A stretch of 64,000 bases of DNA from the NCBI GenBank assembly GCA_943788935.1, contig CALSSE010000009.1, positions 124,001-188,000 of the forward strand. The letters run 5' to 3'. The notes under the pieces were generated by a model, which did not search any database, was not told the origin of the DNA, and worked only from the letters and a program-made list of their open reading frames with translations. Of this stretch, positions 46,083 to 54,259 are shown piece after piece (position 1 is the stretch's first letter; every line of letters starts with the position of its first letter). The position numbers and the translations under genes were made by a program. The DNA comes from an uncultured bacterium (GTDB lineage: Bacteria > Myxococcota_A > Bradymonadia > UBA7976 > VGTA01).

Positions 46083-47483
46083 ATGAGCGGTGATAAGAAA
46101 GAGATGGACCGACCTGAAGAGAGTCCAGCTGTCGATGAGGTACCTGTGCCAACGATTGAAGGCTTGAGTCAGAGGAGCCAGAGAGGTTTACTTGCGCTCG
46201 CTCAAGCCCAAGCGAGCGGTGGGTCGATGGCAGGAGATCTATTAGAGGAGACTCTCGAGTCGGTGAAGTCTGATCTCGATGGTCAGGCGTTAGGCTTATT
46301 GGAGGAGACCCTAGATTGGCTGAGAGAGTCTGGTCTTTACGAAGTATCGATCCCCTTACTCGAGGAGGCGTGGTCTTCTGATCTGCCGCTCGATTTTCAA
46401 GGACGAGTCGCTCAAGATTGGATCGGTTCAATCCTCTTTGGCTTGGGTGATGAGAAGGGGGCCAGAGAGGTCGCGAGGCATCTCACTAAGCGGGCTCAAG
46501 AGCTAGGAGCGACCTTCTGTAGCGACCTCTGTGACATGTGGCTCGAGTGGGGGTTCTTCGCTGAGGCAGAGTCAATCGTTCGTTTTGTACATGACAAGAT
46601 GCCTGGTGAGAGCAGCGCTCTCTTTCATTTAATGATATGCGCCAAAATGAGACTTGATTGGATAGAGGCGAGCTCTTGGCTCACTCAGCTCGATCAGCGG
46701 CGGGTCATGAGCGGAGCGAAGGGGGCGGACCCAGCGATCGAATGGAATCGTGGTCTCATCGCGGTCGCTCAAAGAAACTGGGATGACGCTCGCGCTGCTT
46801 GGCAGGGAGTCGGATTTAGCTTCCCGGAGACCGATGAGGGTCAAGAGCCATCGCAGGACTACGCTATGCCCGGTGAGCTCAGTCCGGTTCGATTAAAGAT
46901 TGACTTAGAGATCGTTGAGGCCTCTGAGGGGAGGCTACCTCGTTCTGAGGTAGTGTGGGGGAGAAGGATTGGGCCTGCAAGAGTAGAGCTCACCGGAATC
47001 CCTTACTTTCATCCACAGTATAAGAGTGGCGATACTTTACTCGTCGATGGCGTCCAAGAAGGAAAAGTTGACTTTAATGGAGAGACTTATCCGGTTTCGC
47101 CCGTCCTGGATGTTTGGTCTCCTTCTCCAGGGGAGACGATTAAGTTTTATGGTGAACAAGAGACTCTTAAGCAGGGGATCACTCTCGACCGCTTCGTTCA
47201 AGAGTTGGGCGAGAGGGGTTGGGCGATCGTTCACTGGACCCGTATGGTCCGTCGAGAGACGAGCGCCGGTAAGCCGCTCTTACAAGTCGCGCTCTATCTC
47301 CCTCCCGATCGCCAAGCTCAGGCGTTTAATGAGCTTTTGACCGCTTTCAGCAGCGCCGAAGGTACCCCGAGGCTCTACAGTCCCCGGTTTGCTCATTTAG
47401 TTGGGGAGCCAGTGAAACCTCATCGTCAGATGTGGGAAGCGCTAGGCGTTAGAGATGAGAGTCATGATGAGGTCAAGCACTGA
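46083..47483 (+). CDS. Helical-repeat (TPR-like) protein of unknown function
   Basis: The protein has 466 residues with a strong ribosome-binding site (GGAGGAGGAGAG). Residues of about 20-240 are alternating helices of TPR-like character (AGDLLEETLESVKSDLDGQALGLLEETL; WNRGLIAVAQRNWDDARAAWQGV). Residues of about 260-460 look alpha/beta, with VELTGIPYFHPQYKSGDTLLVDG and YPVSPVLDVWSPSPGE. No export signal or catalytic motif was recognised. It starts 47 bases after ettA and may be co-transcribed with it. Confidence 0.72.
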   Translation: MSGDKKEMDRPEESPAVDEVPVPTIEGLSQRSQRGLLALAQAQASGGSMAGDLLEETLESVKSDLDGQALGLLEETLDWLRESGLYEVSIPLLEEAWSSDLPLDFQGRVAQDWIGSILFGLGDEKGAREVARHLTKRAQELGATFCSDLCDMWLEWGFFAEAESIVRFVHDKMPGESSALFHLMICAKMRLDWIEASSWLTQLDQRRVMSGAKGADPAIEWNRGLIAVAQRNWDDARAAWQGVGFSFPETDEGQEPSQDYAMPGELSPVRLKIDLEIVEASEGRLPRSEVVWGRRIGPARVELTGIPYFHPQYKSGDTLLVDGVQEGKVDFNGETYPVSPVLDVWSPSPGETIKFYGEQETLKQGITLDRFVQELGERGWAIVHWTRMVRRETSAGKPLLQVALYLPPDRQAQAFNELLTAFSSAEGTPRLYSPRFAHLVGEPVKPHRQMWEALGVRDESHDEVKH

Positions 47484-47495
47484 AGCTCATGATCT

Positions 47496-48107
47496 TTAGC
47501 TTGGTTTCTCGCTTGGTTTCTCGCTTGGATCCTCGCTCCCCCAAGTCCAATAGACATTCATCGTGAAATTCCAAGCGGTGGCGATAATGATCCCTAATAG
47601 TTGGGAGAGATATACCCAGTCTCCTACCCTTGGGGGAGTGGTCATCAGCAGCTGCCATCCCTCTTGATTGAGCAGTAAACCATAGCTCGCCCAGAGGTCA
47701 CTGTTGGGTCCAACACTGATCCCAGTATAGACCCAAAAGACGTTGAGACTGATAAAACTCAACCACTGAACTAGCGCTCCGACAAGAGAGACGAGCTGGA
47801 ACCGAGTCGCTCGCTGACGAAGAGACGTAGAGAGGGAGGTCGCGGGCTCATCTCTCATCGGGTCAGACTCACTCTCCATGACCCCAGTCGTGATCCCGAC
47901 CTTGACGTCAGTGACACGATCTCTGAAGGTCCAGCGCTCATTGAGTACAAAATTAGAGAGAATAGAGATCTCTATCGCGATCGCCGAGGCGAGGTTGTCG
48001 CCTAGACCTAATGATCTTAACAGCGCTAGAGCGCCAAGGTTGACGATCACTCCTGAACCACCGACCGCCCCAAACTTGATAAAGTGAGTGAGGCGAGGTG
48101 TATTCAT
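47496..48107 (-). CDS. GtrA-like membrane protein
   Basis: The protein has 203 residues. The start FIKFGAVGGSGVIVNLGALALLRSLGL and SNFVLNERWTFRD are the GtrA family hallmarks: small four-helix flippase-like proteins associated with polyprenyl-linked sugar translocation. A charged insert between helix pairs (VTDVKVGITTGVMESESDP) is longer than usual. The C-terminus is a short repeat (PSEKPSEKPS) from 12-bp units. No gtrB-type partner is adjacent. Confidence 0.85.
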   Translation of the reverse strand: MNTPRLTHFIKFGAVGGSGVIVNLGALALLRSLGLGDNLASAIAIEISILSNFVLNERWTFRDRVTDVKVGITTGVMESESDPMRDEPATSLSTSLRQRATRFQLVSLVGALVQWLSFISLNVFWVYTGISVGPNSDLWASYGLLLNQEGWQLLMTTPPRVGDWVYLSQLLGIIIATAWNFTMNVYWTWGSEDPSEKPSEKPS

Positions 48108-48125
48108 AGAGTGAAGAGCGAGCGC

Positions 48126-49439
48126 TTACTCAGCGCAAGCAGCATACTCGGTAGCGCACTGAGGGCAATCATACGAAGTGCACATATTGTTCTGTGCACA
48201 CTGTCCGAGCGCCTGTAGTGGCATTTGCTCTGCCTCTTGAACATCTAGCTCACATTGAATGACACAATAAATGTCTTGACCACAGGTCTCGGTACAAGAG
48301 AGGAAGTCTCCGCAGGTGAGGTTACCGTCAGGGAAGCAGGCGCTATACTCCGGGCCGCAGCTTGCCTCGAGGCAGGCTGCATCTTGACACATCGCGTTCC
48401 CTCCGCAGGTGAGGAAGGCGTTAAGTGCGCCTTGCTCAGCGGCGCTGACGCCGGCGAGACATTCCTGCTGACACGCCATGTCAGTAGGTTCACAGCGCAC
48501 ACCGGCGCAGACATAAGCGGCGCCACAAGAGAGGGTACCGGCTGCGGGTGGAGGGATATTAGAGCCACTGCCACCGCCACCGCCAGCTTGACAAGCCATT
48601 AACTCAGCCTGACAAGCCTGGTTATAGCATGCGGGGTCATCTTGGGCGCATCCATCTTCGATCGCTTGCAAGAAGCAGCTGTTGGCGTCCGAGAACTGAA
48701 TTTGAGCATCGATAGTACCACTCTCGACACAACCGCTCTGGCATGCTTGATCCATAGGACCACATGACTGAAGACAAGAGAAAATGTCTCCGCAGGTCGC
48801 GGTCCCCATCGGTAGAGGTCCAAAACATGCATTGTACTCTGTCTCACAGGTAGTGAGGAGGCATGAGGTGTTACCCTCAGGGCAAGTCATGCTCGCATCT
48901 CTTAAGCAACCTTGAAAACCATTATAGAGGGATTGAGTATCACTATCAGTGTTGTTGAAGCAAGTTTGTGAACAGTTTTGGTCTTGGCAGGCGTTAATGC
49001 AGCTCAAGAAGGCAGGATCACAAGCACCCATCATGGGGTTTGTCTCGGTGCCACCGGTCACCATGGTACCACCGGTCATCATGGTGCCACCGGTCATCAT
49101 GGTGCCACCGGTTATCTCGGTACCACCGGTCATCTCGGTACCACCGGTCATCATGGTACCACCGGTCATCATGGTGCCACCGGTCATTTCGCTCGGTGTA
49201 CAGACATTTTGTGCACCCGCGGCGACACAGCTATAGCCATCCGGACAGCTCGCTGCATCAGCGGTGTCGCAGCTCTGACTACAAATCTGTGAGTTACCAG
49301 AAGCGATACAGAGCGATGAACTACAATCATTTCCATTGGAGCAGGCTTCACCTAAGAGCGCGGAACCACCTGAAGAGGAGTCATCACATCCGAAGATCAT
49401 TAGAGATGATAAGAAACAGAATAGGGGCCAATATCTCAT
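48126..49439 (-). CDS. Cysteine-rich lipoprotein with MTGGT repeat linker
   Basis: Start at ATG 49439, preceded by AAGGAGAG. Lipobox SLMIFGC, then GEACSNGNDCSSSLCIASGNSQICSQSC, an about nine-unit linker of MTGGT(M/E) encoded by 18-bp repeats, and a C-terminal region of about 300 residues with repeated CxxxC-type modules (ACDPAFLSCINACQDQNCSQTC; CGDIFSCLQSCGPMDQACQSGC). The repeating module of about 75-80 residues occurs roughly four times. This is probably a surface-displayed disulfide-rich protein. Function unknown. Confidence 0.78.
   Translation of the reverse strand: MRYWPLFCFLSSLMIFGCDDSSSGGSALLGEACSNGNDCSSSLCIASGNSQICSQSCDTADAASCPDGYSCVAAGAQNVCTPSEMTGGTMMTGGTMMTGGTEMTGGTEITGGTMMTGGTMMTGGTMVTGGTETNPMMGACDPAFLSCINACQDQNCSQTCFNNTDSDTQSLYNGFQGCLRDASMTCPEGNTSCLLTTCETEYNACFGPLPMGTATCGDIFSCLQSCGPMDQACQSGCVESGTIDAQIQFSDANSCFLQAIEDGCAQDDPACYNQACQAELMACQAGGGGGSGSNIPPPAAGTLSCGAAYVCAGVRCEPTDMACQQECLAGVSAAEQGALNAFLTCGGNAMCQDAACLEASCGPEYSACFPDGNLTCGDFLSCTETCGQDIYCVIQCELDVQEAEQMPLQALGQCAQNNMCTSYDCPQCATEYAACAE
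49048..49192. repeat. 18-bp coding repeats (MTGGTx linker)
   Basis: Units of the form CCACCGGTCATCATGGTG recur about eight or nine times with one or two substitutions each, encoding Met-Thr-Gly-Gly-Thr-(Met/Glu/Val) in the lipoprotein on the minus strand. Confidence 0.93.
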
Positions 49440-49573
49440 TTGTTCTCTCCTTAAGAGTTGAGTTTGATTAAAAATCATGTCACTGAGACCTCACTTGATG
49501 AGAAGATACAACCTAAGGATTAGGCAGTATTTACTCAATGACACTGTCTTTATTAAAGATAATGAGGGGCATA

Positions 49574-49933
49574 ATGAAACGTAACGATGTTCAGTCGCAA
49601 GGGAAATTTAAGACACCCTGTCTCACGCACTCGGTTTTGTTTATTTTTCTGCTCTCTTGTATGTTGATCGGTTGCTTTGATCTTATCGAGAGTGCCGACG
49701 CTCCTTGTGGTGGACCTGATGATTGCTCTTCCCCTCGACAATGTATCGAAGGGCAATGCATCTCTGCTTGTTATAATGATGAAGAGTGTGCGCTTAATGA
49801 GCGCTGTGATCGACAGCTCTGCGTCATAGGTGATCTACTAGAAGGCGAGTCAACAGCGGGCGAGTCAACAGCGGGCGAGTCAACAGCGGGCGAGTCAACA
49901 GCGGGCGAGTCAACAGCGGGCGAGTCTCCCTGA
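49574..49933 (+). CDS. Small cysteine-rich lipoprotein with GESTA tail
   Basis: Start at ATG 49574 (MKRNDVQ), preferred because the longer frame has no better signal. A hydrophobic segment ends in the lipobox CMLIGC. A short disulfide-type region (CGGPDDCSSPRQCIEGQCISACYNDEECALNERCDRQLC) follows, then five AGEST-type units from 15-bp repeats, and the protein ends directly at the repeat (GESP, stop). An ending right inside the repeat suggests a truncated gene whose downstream domain has been lost, or a short anchored stub. It is divergent from the larger cysteine-rich lipoprotein. Confidence 0.65.
   Translation: MKRNDVQSQGKFKTPCLTHSVLFIFLLSCMLIGCFDLIESADAPCGGPDDCSSPRQCIEGQCISACYNDEECALNERCDRQLCVIGDLLEGESTAGESTAGESTAGESTAGESTAGESP
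49844..49918. repeat. 15-bp repeat, 5 copies (GESTA)
   Basis: GGCGAGTCAACAGCG repeats five times perfectly at the 3' end of the small lipoprotein gene, followed by a diverged unit and a stop codon. Confidence 0.96.
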
Positions 49934-49953
49934 GTTATCTCGGGTCTCTATCC

Positions 49954-50889
49954 TCACATCTCCCCACGGGCGCCGATAAGCGCAGTCGCGCCCATTTGGT
50001 CACCAAGTATCCCAGCAGGAGCGTCTATGGGGACAAATAAGCTGACATAATACTCGACGTCATTTCGCAGATATGAGTAGGTCGCTTGAGCGTGGAGTTG
50101 ATCTATATCTTCAACTAAACTGGTAGGTGTGAGTGCATAGCCACCCCCAATGAGTAAGCCAGAGAGTGCTCCTTGAAACCCTAAGGCCCCGCTCGCTTGT
50201 ACGAAGACATTGGCGCTCTCGATTTCTGTAGACTCGATGACCCGATACATATAAGCCGCCCCGAGGTCGCCCTGTAGAATGAAATGGCTCCAAGTAGAAC
50301 GACCGCCCATCTCTAAAAATGCTGACGCTGTATTGGGCTCCCATAACCATCTATTTTGTCCACCAAATCGGCTAGCGAGAGCGATACGGTAGGCATCTAG
50401 TTGGGCCTCTCCTTCTAGTCCGCCTTCTCCGCTGAGAGAGCGAGTCGGCATGGAGATCCCGAGCCCAATAAAAGGGTCATGAAGCTCTCTCTCTCCCCCT
50501 CGCCATCTCCAATCAATCGCTATGTTAGCTGTATAGACTCCGCTCTCATCATCAACTAAGTTTTCGTAGCTGTGGCTGAACATTCCCCAGCTCAAGCCGA
50601 GCTCACCACTCTCGAAAGGAGAGCGAATATTGAAGAAGAAGCCTGTTTGGCTGCGACTTTGATATGGATCATCAGCGCCACCAACTCCACCCCAAAGACC
50701 TGCATCAAAGAGGGCGCTTGGAGGTGCATATCCACGCCCTAAGCCTAAGTGGTCGGTCGGATGATTAATGTCAGAAGGTCTCACCTTAGCAGATGACTCT
50801 GATGAGCAGAGTGAGGAACTTAAGGAGACCGAGACAGAGACATAAATAGAGAGGGTGATGAGGACATGTAATGAGCGAAACTTAGTCAT
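49954..50889 (-). CDS. Outer-membrane beta-barrel-like exported protein
   Basis: Start placed at ATG 50889 (MTKFRSLHVLITLSIYVSVSVS), giving a signal peptide. The longer upstream frame only translates the 15-bp repeats. The mature part has alternating hydrophobic/aromatic strands (GFFFNIRSPFESGELGLSWGMFSH, SHFILQGDLGAAYMY, GLLIGGGYALTP, QATYSYLRNDVEYYVSLFV), consistent with an outer membrane barrel of about 300 residues. No family is firmly recognised. Its upstream neighbours are the reverse transcriptases; a functional link is not evident. Confidence 0.65.
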   Translation of the reverse strand: MTKFRSLHVLITLSIYVSVSVSLSSSLCSSESSAKVRPSDINHPTDHLGLGRGYAPPSALFDAGLWGGVGGADDPYQSRSQTGFFFNIRSPFESGELGLSWGMFSHSYENLVDDESGVYTANIAIDWRWRGGERELHDPFIGLGISMPTRSLSGEGGLEGEAQLDAYRIALASRFGGQNRWLWEPNTASAFLEMGGRSTWSHFILQGDLGAAYMYRVIESTEIESANVFVQASGALGFQGALSGLLIGGGYALTPTSLVEDIDQLHAQATYSYLRNDVEYYVSLFVPIDAPAGILGDQMGATALIGARGEM

Positions 50890-50900
50890 GATAGTGCTCA

Positions 50901-50960
50901 GAGTGTGAATAATGAGAGAGTGAATAATGAGAGTGTGAATAATGAGAGTGTGAATAATGA
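50901..50960. repeat. 15-bp tandem repeat, 4 copies, in the leader between the reverse transcriptase and barrel genes
   Basis: GAGTGTGAATAATGA (second copy GAGAGTGAATAATGA) repeats four times just downstream of the first reverse transcriptase stop and upstream of the barrel protein start. It translates to LIIHT units in an out-of-gene frame, so its coding value is doubtful. Confidence 0.93.
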
Positions 50961-50974
50961 GAGAGCAGTCACTC

Positions 50975-52051
50975 TTAACCCCTCCCTTGGTAAGTATAGT
51001 GAATAAAACGAGGGATCTCTTTAGGCTTAGGCGCCTTAATCCAACCGGAGTGGGCATCAAGTAATCGTTGTAATGGCTTGATGAGTGTTCGAGGAGGAGT
51101 AGGATAGATCGAGCGCAAGAAGGAGAGGACGCCGATCAGCTGAGCGCGCTCTCGCTGATCGATCTGATCAACCGTTTTTTGAGCCACTTGGTCGATATGT
51201 GCTCGATAACGCTTAAGGGTCGCTTTGGGTAAGGCGAGTCGTTGATTATGAAGGCGAATGCCACAAATGACGATCGATTTTTGCTGATCGCTGTATGCGT
51301 GTATTTTATAAGGGTTGATCGTGAAGCCAGCACGGGTGATCGCCCGTTTGACTTGAGCGATGAACTCAGGAGGGATCGGTCCACTTGAGGTCAAGGTCAA
51401 ATCATCGGCATAGCGGGTATATTTTAGCTGAGGGAGGCGTGAGCGTAGAGCGACCGCATATATGAGCCGATCTAAGCGAGCACAAGTGAGATTCAGCAGG
51501 TACCCTGAGGTAGGCGCCCCCTGTGGCAGAGCGCCATCTCGGGTGCAGAGCTGGGCGATCAGTTGACAGGCCACTCCTCGGTCCTCGGCAGAGAGCTGGG
51601 GGGCATTGATCTTGATCAACCGACCAACCCTCCAAGTGATGACCGAAGAGACTCGCGCCTCAGAGACAGAGGGGAAGGCATCTTTTAGATCGACACTTAA
51701 TATGTGCCGAGCGCTCGGAGCATGTACGAGAGCGTTGGTGATAATGCTGCGATGAGGAACGAAACCATGGGCGAATGGGGTGACGCTCACTTGGTTCAGC
51801 AGTTGATCTAATAGGGCGCGTTGTATTTGTTTTAACTCTGCTGCAGGGGCATGAATAACCCTTACTTTGCCATTCCCCTTGGGATATTCATAGCGCTCAT
51901 ACCCGCTCTCAGAGCGAGATTGCTTGAGAGCCTCTTGGAGAATCTCTTGGGGCTCATCAAGGAGTGTGGAAAGCGCTTGGAGAACGTCTGCGCTGGGCGT
52001 TAGGTTGAGATCATGGCTCGCCTCAAGGTCTGGGGTATATTCGTCAATCAT
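50975..52051 (-). CDS. Reverse transcriptase, retron-like (second of a tandem pair)
   Basis: The protein has 358 residues. Visible motifs: YPKGNGKVRVIHAP, AHGFVPHRSIITNALVH (NALVH at 106-110, the retron NAxxH box), SVDLKDAFPSV with Asp121, ALPQGAPTSGYLLNL (177-182) and YTRYADD (YADD 214-217). All catalytic aspartates are kept. The retron VTG triplet in the thumb/Y region is replaced by VICG (261-264). It starts 3 bases after the preceding reverse transcriptase stop. It is retron-like or a defence-type (DRT/UG) enzyme; no effector domain is attached. Confidence 0.85.
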   Translation of the reverse strand: MIDEYTPDLEASHDLNLTPSADVLQALSTLLDEPQEILQEALKQSRSESGYERYEYPKGNGKVRVIHAPAAELKQIQRALLDQLLNQVSVTPFAHGFVPHRSIITNALVHAPSARHILSVDLKDAFPSVSEARVSSVITWRVGRLIKINAPQLSAEDRGVACQLIAQLCTRDGALPQGAPTSGYLLNLTCARLDRLIYAVALRSRLPQLKYTRYADDLTLTSSGPIPPEFIAQVKRAITRAGFTINPYKIHAYSDQQKSIVICGIRLHNQRLALPKATLKRYRAHIDQVAQKTVDQIDQRERAQLIGVLSFLRSIYPTPPRTLIKPLQRLLDAHSGWIKAPKPKEIPRFIHYTYQGRG

Positions 52052-52054
52052 TTC

Positions 52055-53110
52055 TTACCCCCAAAGCTCATCTGCCCAGCGAGCGGGTCGATGTTGATGA
52101 CTCTTAATTAACGCTCTTAATTCATCGGGGATCATTAACCCATTGGGGATAAGACCCCCTCCATAGACCTCATGGGTCAGGTAATCTAGCTCTCTCAAGA
52201 GCTGGGCTGCTTCGCTCCACTCCCTAGTCGTCGGTGCTCCAAATAGGAGGGCGCGGAGTCGATGAGCGCGCTGCGCTAAATGTAAAATAGAGGCGTCAGG
52301 TAAGTCGAGCTGACCATCGTTCCAGCAGAGTCCATGTATGATCGCTTCATCACGAGGTGCTCGTCGTGTCTTTGAGGTATTGAGCTCATATCCGTAGTCG
52401 GTGAGCGCCCGGGTGAGTCTAGGGAGAAGCTCTTCATGAATTTGTTGATCGTGAGAGAAGCTGAGGTCATCCACATACCTCGTGTATCTCACAGGGGAGT
52501 CAGGGCTCAGTTTATGGCACAGATGCAAGATGTCAGAGTCTAGGTCAGTCCAGACGATATTAAAGACTGCAAGACTCGTCGGTGTGCCGAGCGGTAGCCG
52601 AGGGAAACGTCCTCTCTCGGGGTTAATGACCATGAGGTGGGTCAGCCAACCGACGACCACCTTTCTCTCTTCTCGATTAAGACTAAAGGCCCACAACATA
52701 GGCTTAATCTGTTTTCGTAAGCATTTTGATATTCGCGCATAACTTGTCTCAGCGAAGGCATTCACCACATCGGTCTGTAAGATCTCTCCCGCTTGTTGTA
52801 GGTGTACTCTCGCAGCATCTAAATGAGACCTCTTTGGGACTCCCCCGAAAGCTGCTCGCGATACGGGGAGGCTATAGAGGACTCGCTTGAGGATCTTCTG
52901 TTGAACCTGATATACCGCCGGCTGAGGGGTGTGGATCTCTCTTACTTTCCCAGTAGGAGCTTGCTTTAGTCGATGAACAAAGTACCCACGTTCTCGCTCT
53001 CGACAAGCTCTCCAAGCCGAGTCAATGGTCTCACTGTCAAGGTCGAGTAGAGCTTTTAAGGCGAGCTTTATCTTAGGCGATAATAGGGCTGTGATTTCGA
53101 CGCGACGCAT
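52055..53110 (-). CDS. Reverse transcriptase, divergent (first of a tandem pair)
   Basis: ATG 53110 preferred: AGAGGTG lies about 9 bases upstream. The frame also opens from TTG 53170, adding 20 residues with no ribosome-binding site. Residue numbers here use the longer frame. Motifs: HRLKQAPTGKVREIHTP, GGVPKRSHLDAARVHL (where a retron would have NAxxH), the catalytic TDVVNAFA with Asp134, RLPLGTPTSLAVFNI (194-199) and RYTRYVDDLSFS (YVDD 232-235). The thumb block reads IIHG rather than VTG. The two proteins are diverged paralogues. Divergent from an aldo/keto reductase; no clear msr/msd structure upstream. Confidence 0.85.
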   Translation of the reverse strand: MRRVEITALLSPKIKLALKALLDLDSETIDSAWRACRERERGYFVHRLKQAPTGKVREIHTPQPAVYQVQQKILKRVLYSLPVSRAAFGGVPKRSHLDAARVHLQQAGEILQTDVVNAFAETSYARISKCLRKQIKPMLWAFSLNREERKVVVGWLTHLMVINPERGRFPRLPLGTPTSLAVFNIVWTDLDSDILHLCHKLSPDSPVRYTRYVDDLSFSHDQQIHEELLPRLTRALTDYGYELNTSKTRRAPRDEAIIHGLCWNDGQLDLPDASILHLAQRAHRLRALLFGAPTTREWSEAAQLLRELDYLTHEVYGGGLIPNGLMIPDELRALIKSHQHRPARWADELWG

Positions 53111-53277
53111 CTCGCTGTGCACCTCTAATGTGGTAACGGGGGCTAGGAAGTGAGAGAGCAAGTCACTCAAGTGAATGGGGATGTTTTATAGGACGATGCC
53201 ACTATACTTGCAATCTCAAGGAAATTCACACAACTTTATAAGCTGATTGATTAAGTGAAAAGAGAAAGTGACTATCG

Positions 53278-54228
53278 ATGCGTTATCGGAGATTAGGTCA
53301 TTCAGGGTTACGAGTGAGCGAGGTCGCTCTCGGAGGTTTCTTTAAGGATGGATATGAGCTGAGTGAGTGGTCTCTCGCCCAGCTCACAGGGGAGGCATTG
53401 GAGAGAGGAGTTAATCTGATCGACTTAGCTGATATCTACCATCAAGGTAAGGTCGAGAGCGTATATGGCAAACTCTTGAGCTCTTATCCTCGTCATCAGC
53501 TAGTGATCGCGACCAAATGTTTTTGGCCAATGTCACAAGGGATCAATGATCGTGGCTTGAGTCGTAAGCACCTTGTTGAGAGCCTTCATGGCTCACTTAA
53601 GAGATTGAACACTGATTATGTAGATCTCTTTATGTGTCAGGCCGAAGACTTAGAGACGCCGCTAGAAGAAACAGTGCGCGCGATGAGCGACCTGATCAGG
53701 CAAGGCAAGACGCTGTATTGGGGAGTGTGCGGCTGGAGTGTGAAGCGACTCTTACAGCTTAATGCGCTCTGCGAGCAGCTCAACGCTCCCAAACCGATCG
53801 CTCAGCAGCTCGCTTATAATTTGTTTGACCGATACCCTGAGCGCGAACAACTCTCTATGTGCGCACATTTAGGTTTAGGCGTGATGACGTGGAGCCCCTT
53901 CGCGGGTGGTGTTCTCGCACAGGGAGAGATCGGAGGAGAGAGCGGAGGTATAGGGCTTAATGCCCAGCTAAAGAGAGCAGAACAAGAGATGCTTGAGTCT
54001 CGATATCTTAACGCTAATGCTGCGGATAGCCTCTCTCGTCTCGAGGCGATCTCAAAAGAATATGGTCTCACCAAAGCTCAGCTCAGTCTAGCGTGGGCTC
54101 TCCGACGCTCTGAGGTCTCTTCGGTCATTCTAGGTGTGAGCTCATTAGAGCAGTTACAAGAGAACTTGAAGCTCTATGAACATTCGGTTGATGCCGCTCT
54201 TCTTAGTCGATTAGACAATATCATTTAA
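53278..54228 (+). CDS. Aldo/keto reductase
   Basis: NADPH-dependent oxidoreductase of the AKR superfamily, 316 residues. N-terminus YRRLGHSGLRVSEVALGGFFKDG; catalytic Asp and Tyr in VNLIDLADIYHQGKVE (Asp52/Tyr57-like); Lys in VIATKCFW. A cofactor-binding C-terminal SLAWALRRSEVSSVILGVSSLEQL follows. The substrate is unknown; similarity is to the Kv-beta/YghZ-like branch by layout. Not obviously linked to the divergent reverse transcriptases. Confidence 0.9.
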   Translation: MRYRRLGHSGLRVSEVALGGFFKDGYELSEWSLAQLTGEALERGVNLIDLADIYHQGKVESVYGKLLSSYPRHQLVIATKCFWPMSQGINDRGLSRKHLVESLHGSLKRLNTDYVDLFMCQAEDLETPLEETVRAMSDLIRQGKTLYWGVCGWSVKRLLQLNALCEQLNAPKPIAQQLAYNLFDRYPEREQLSMCAHLGLGVMTWSPFAGGVLAQGEIGGESGGIGLNAQLKRAEQEMLESRYLNANAADSLSRLEAISKEYGLTKAQLSLAWALRRSEVSSVILGVSSLEQLQENLKLYEHSVDAALLSRLDNII

Positions 54229-54259
54229 GGGTCAACAGATCACCCGATGAGGTAGTAGT

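Noticed and set aside
53111-53277. Retron msr/msd RNA upstream of the first reverse transcriptase
   Set aside because: No convincing paired inverted repeats or hairpins; the space is mostly a divergent promoter region.
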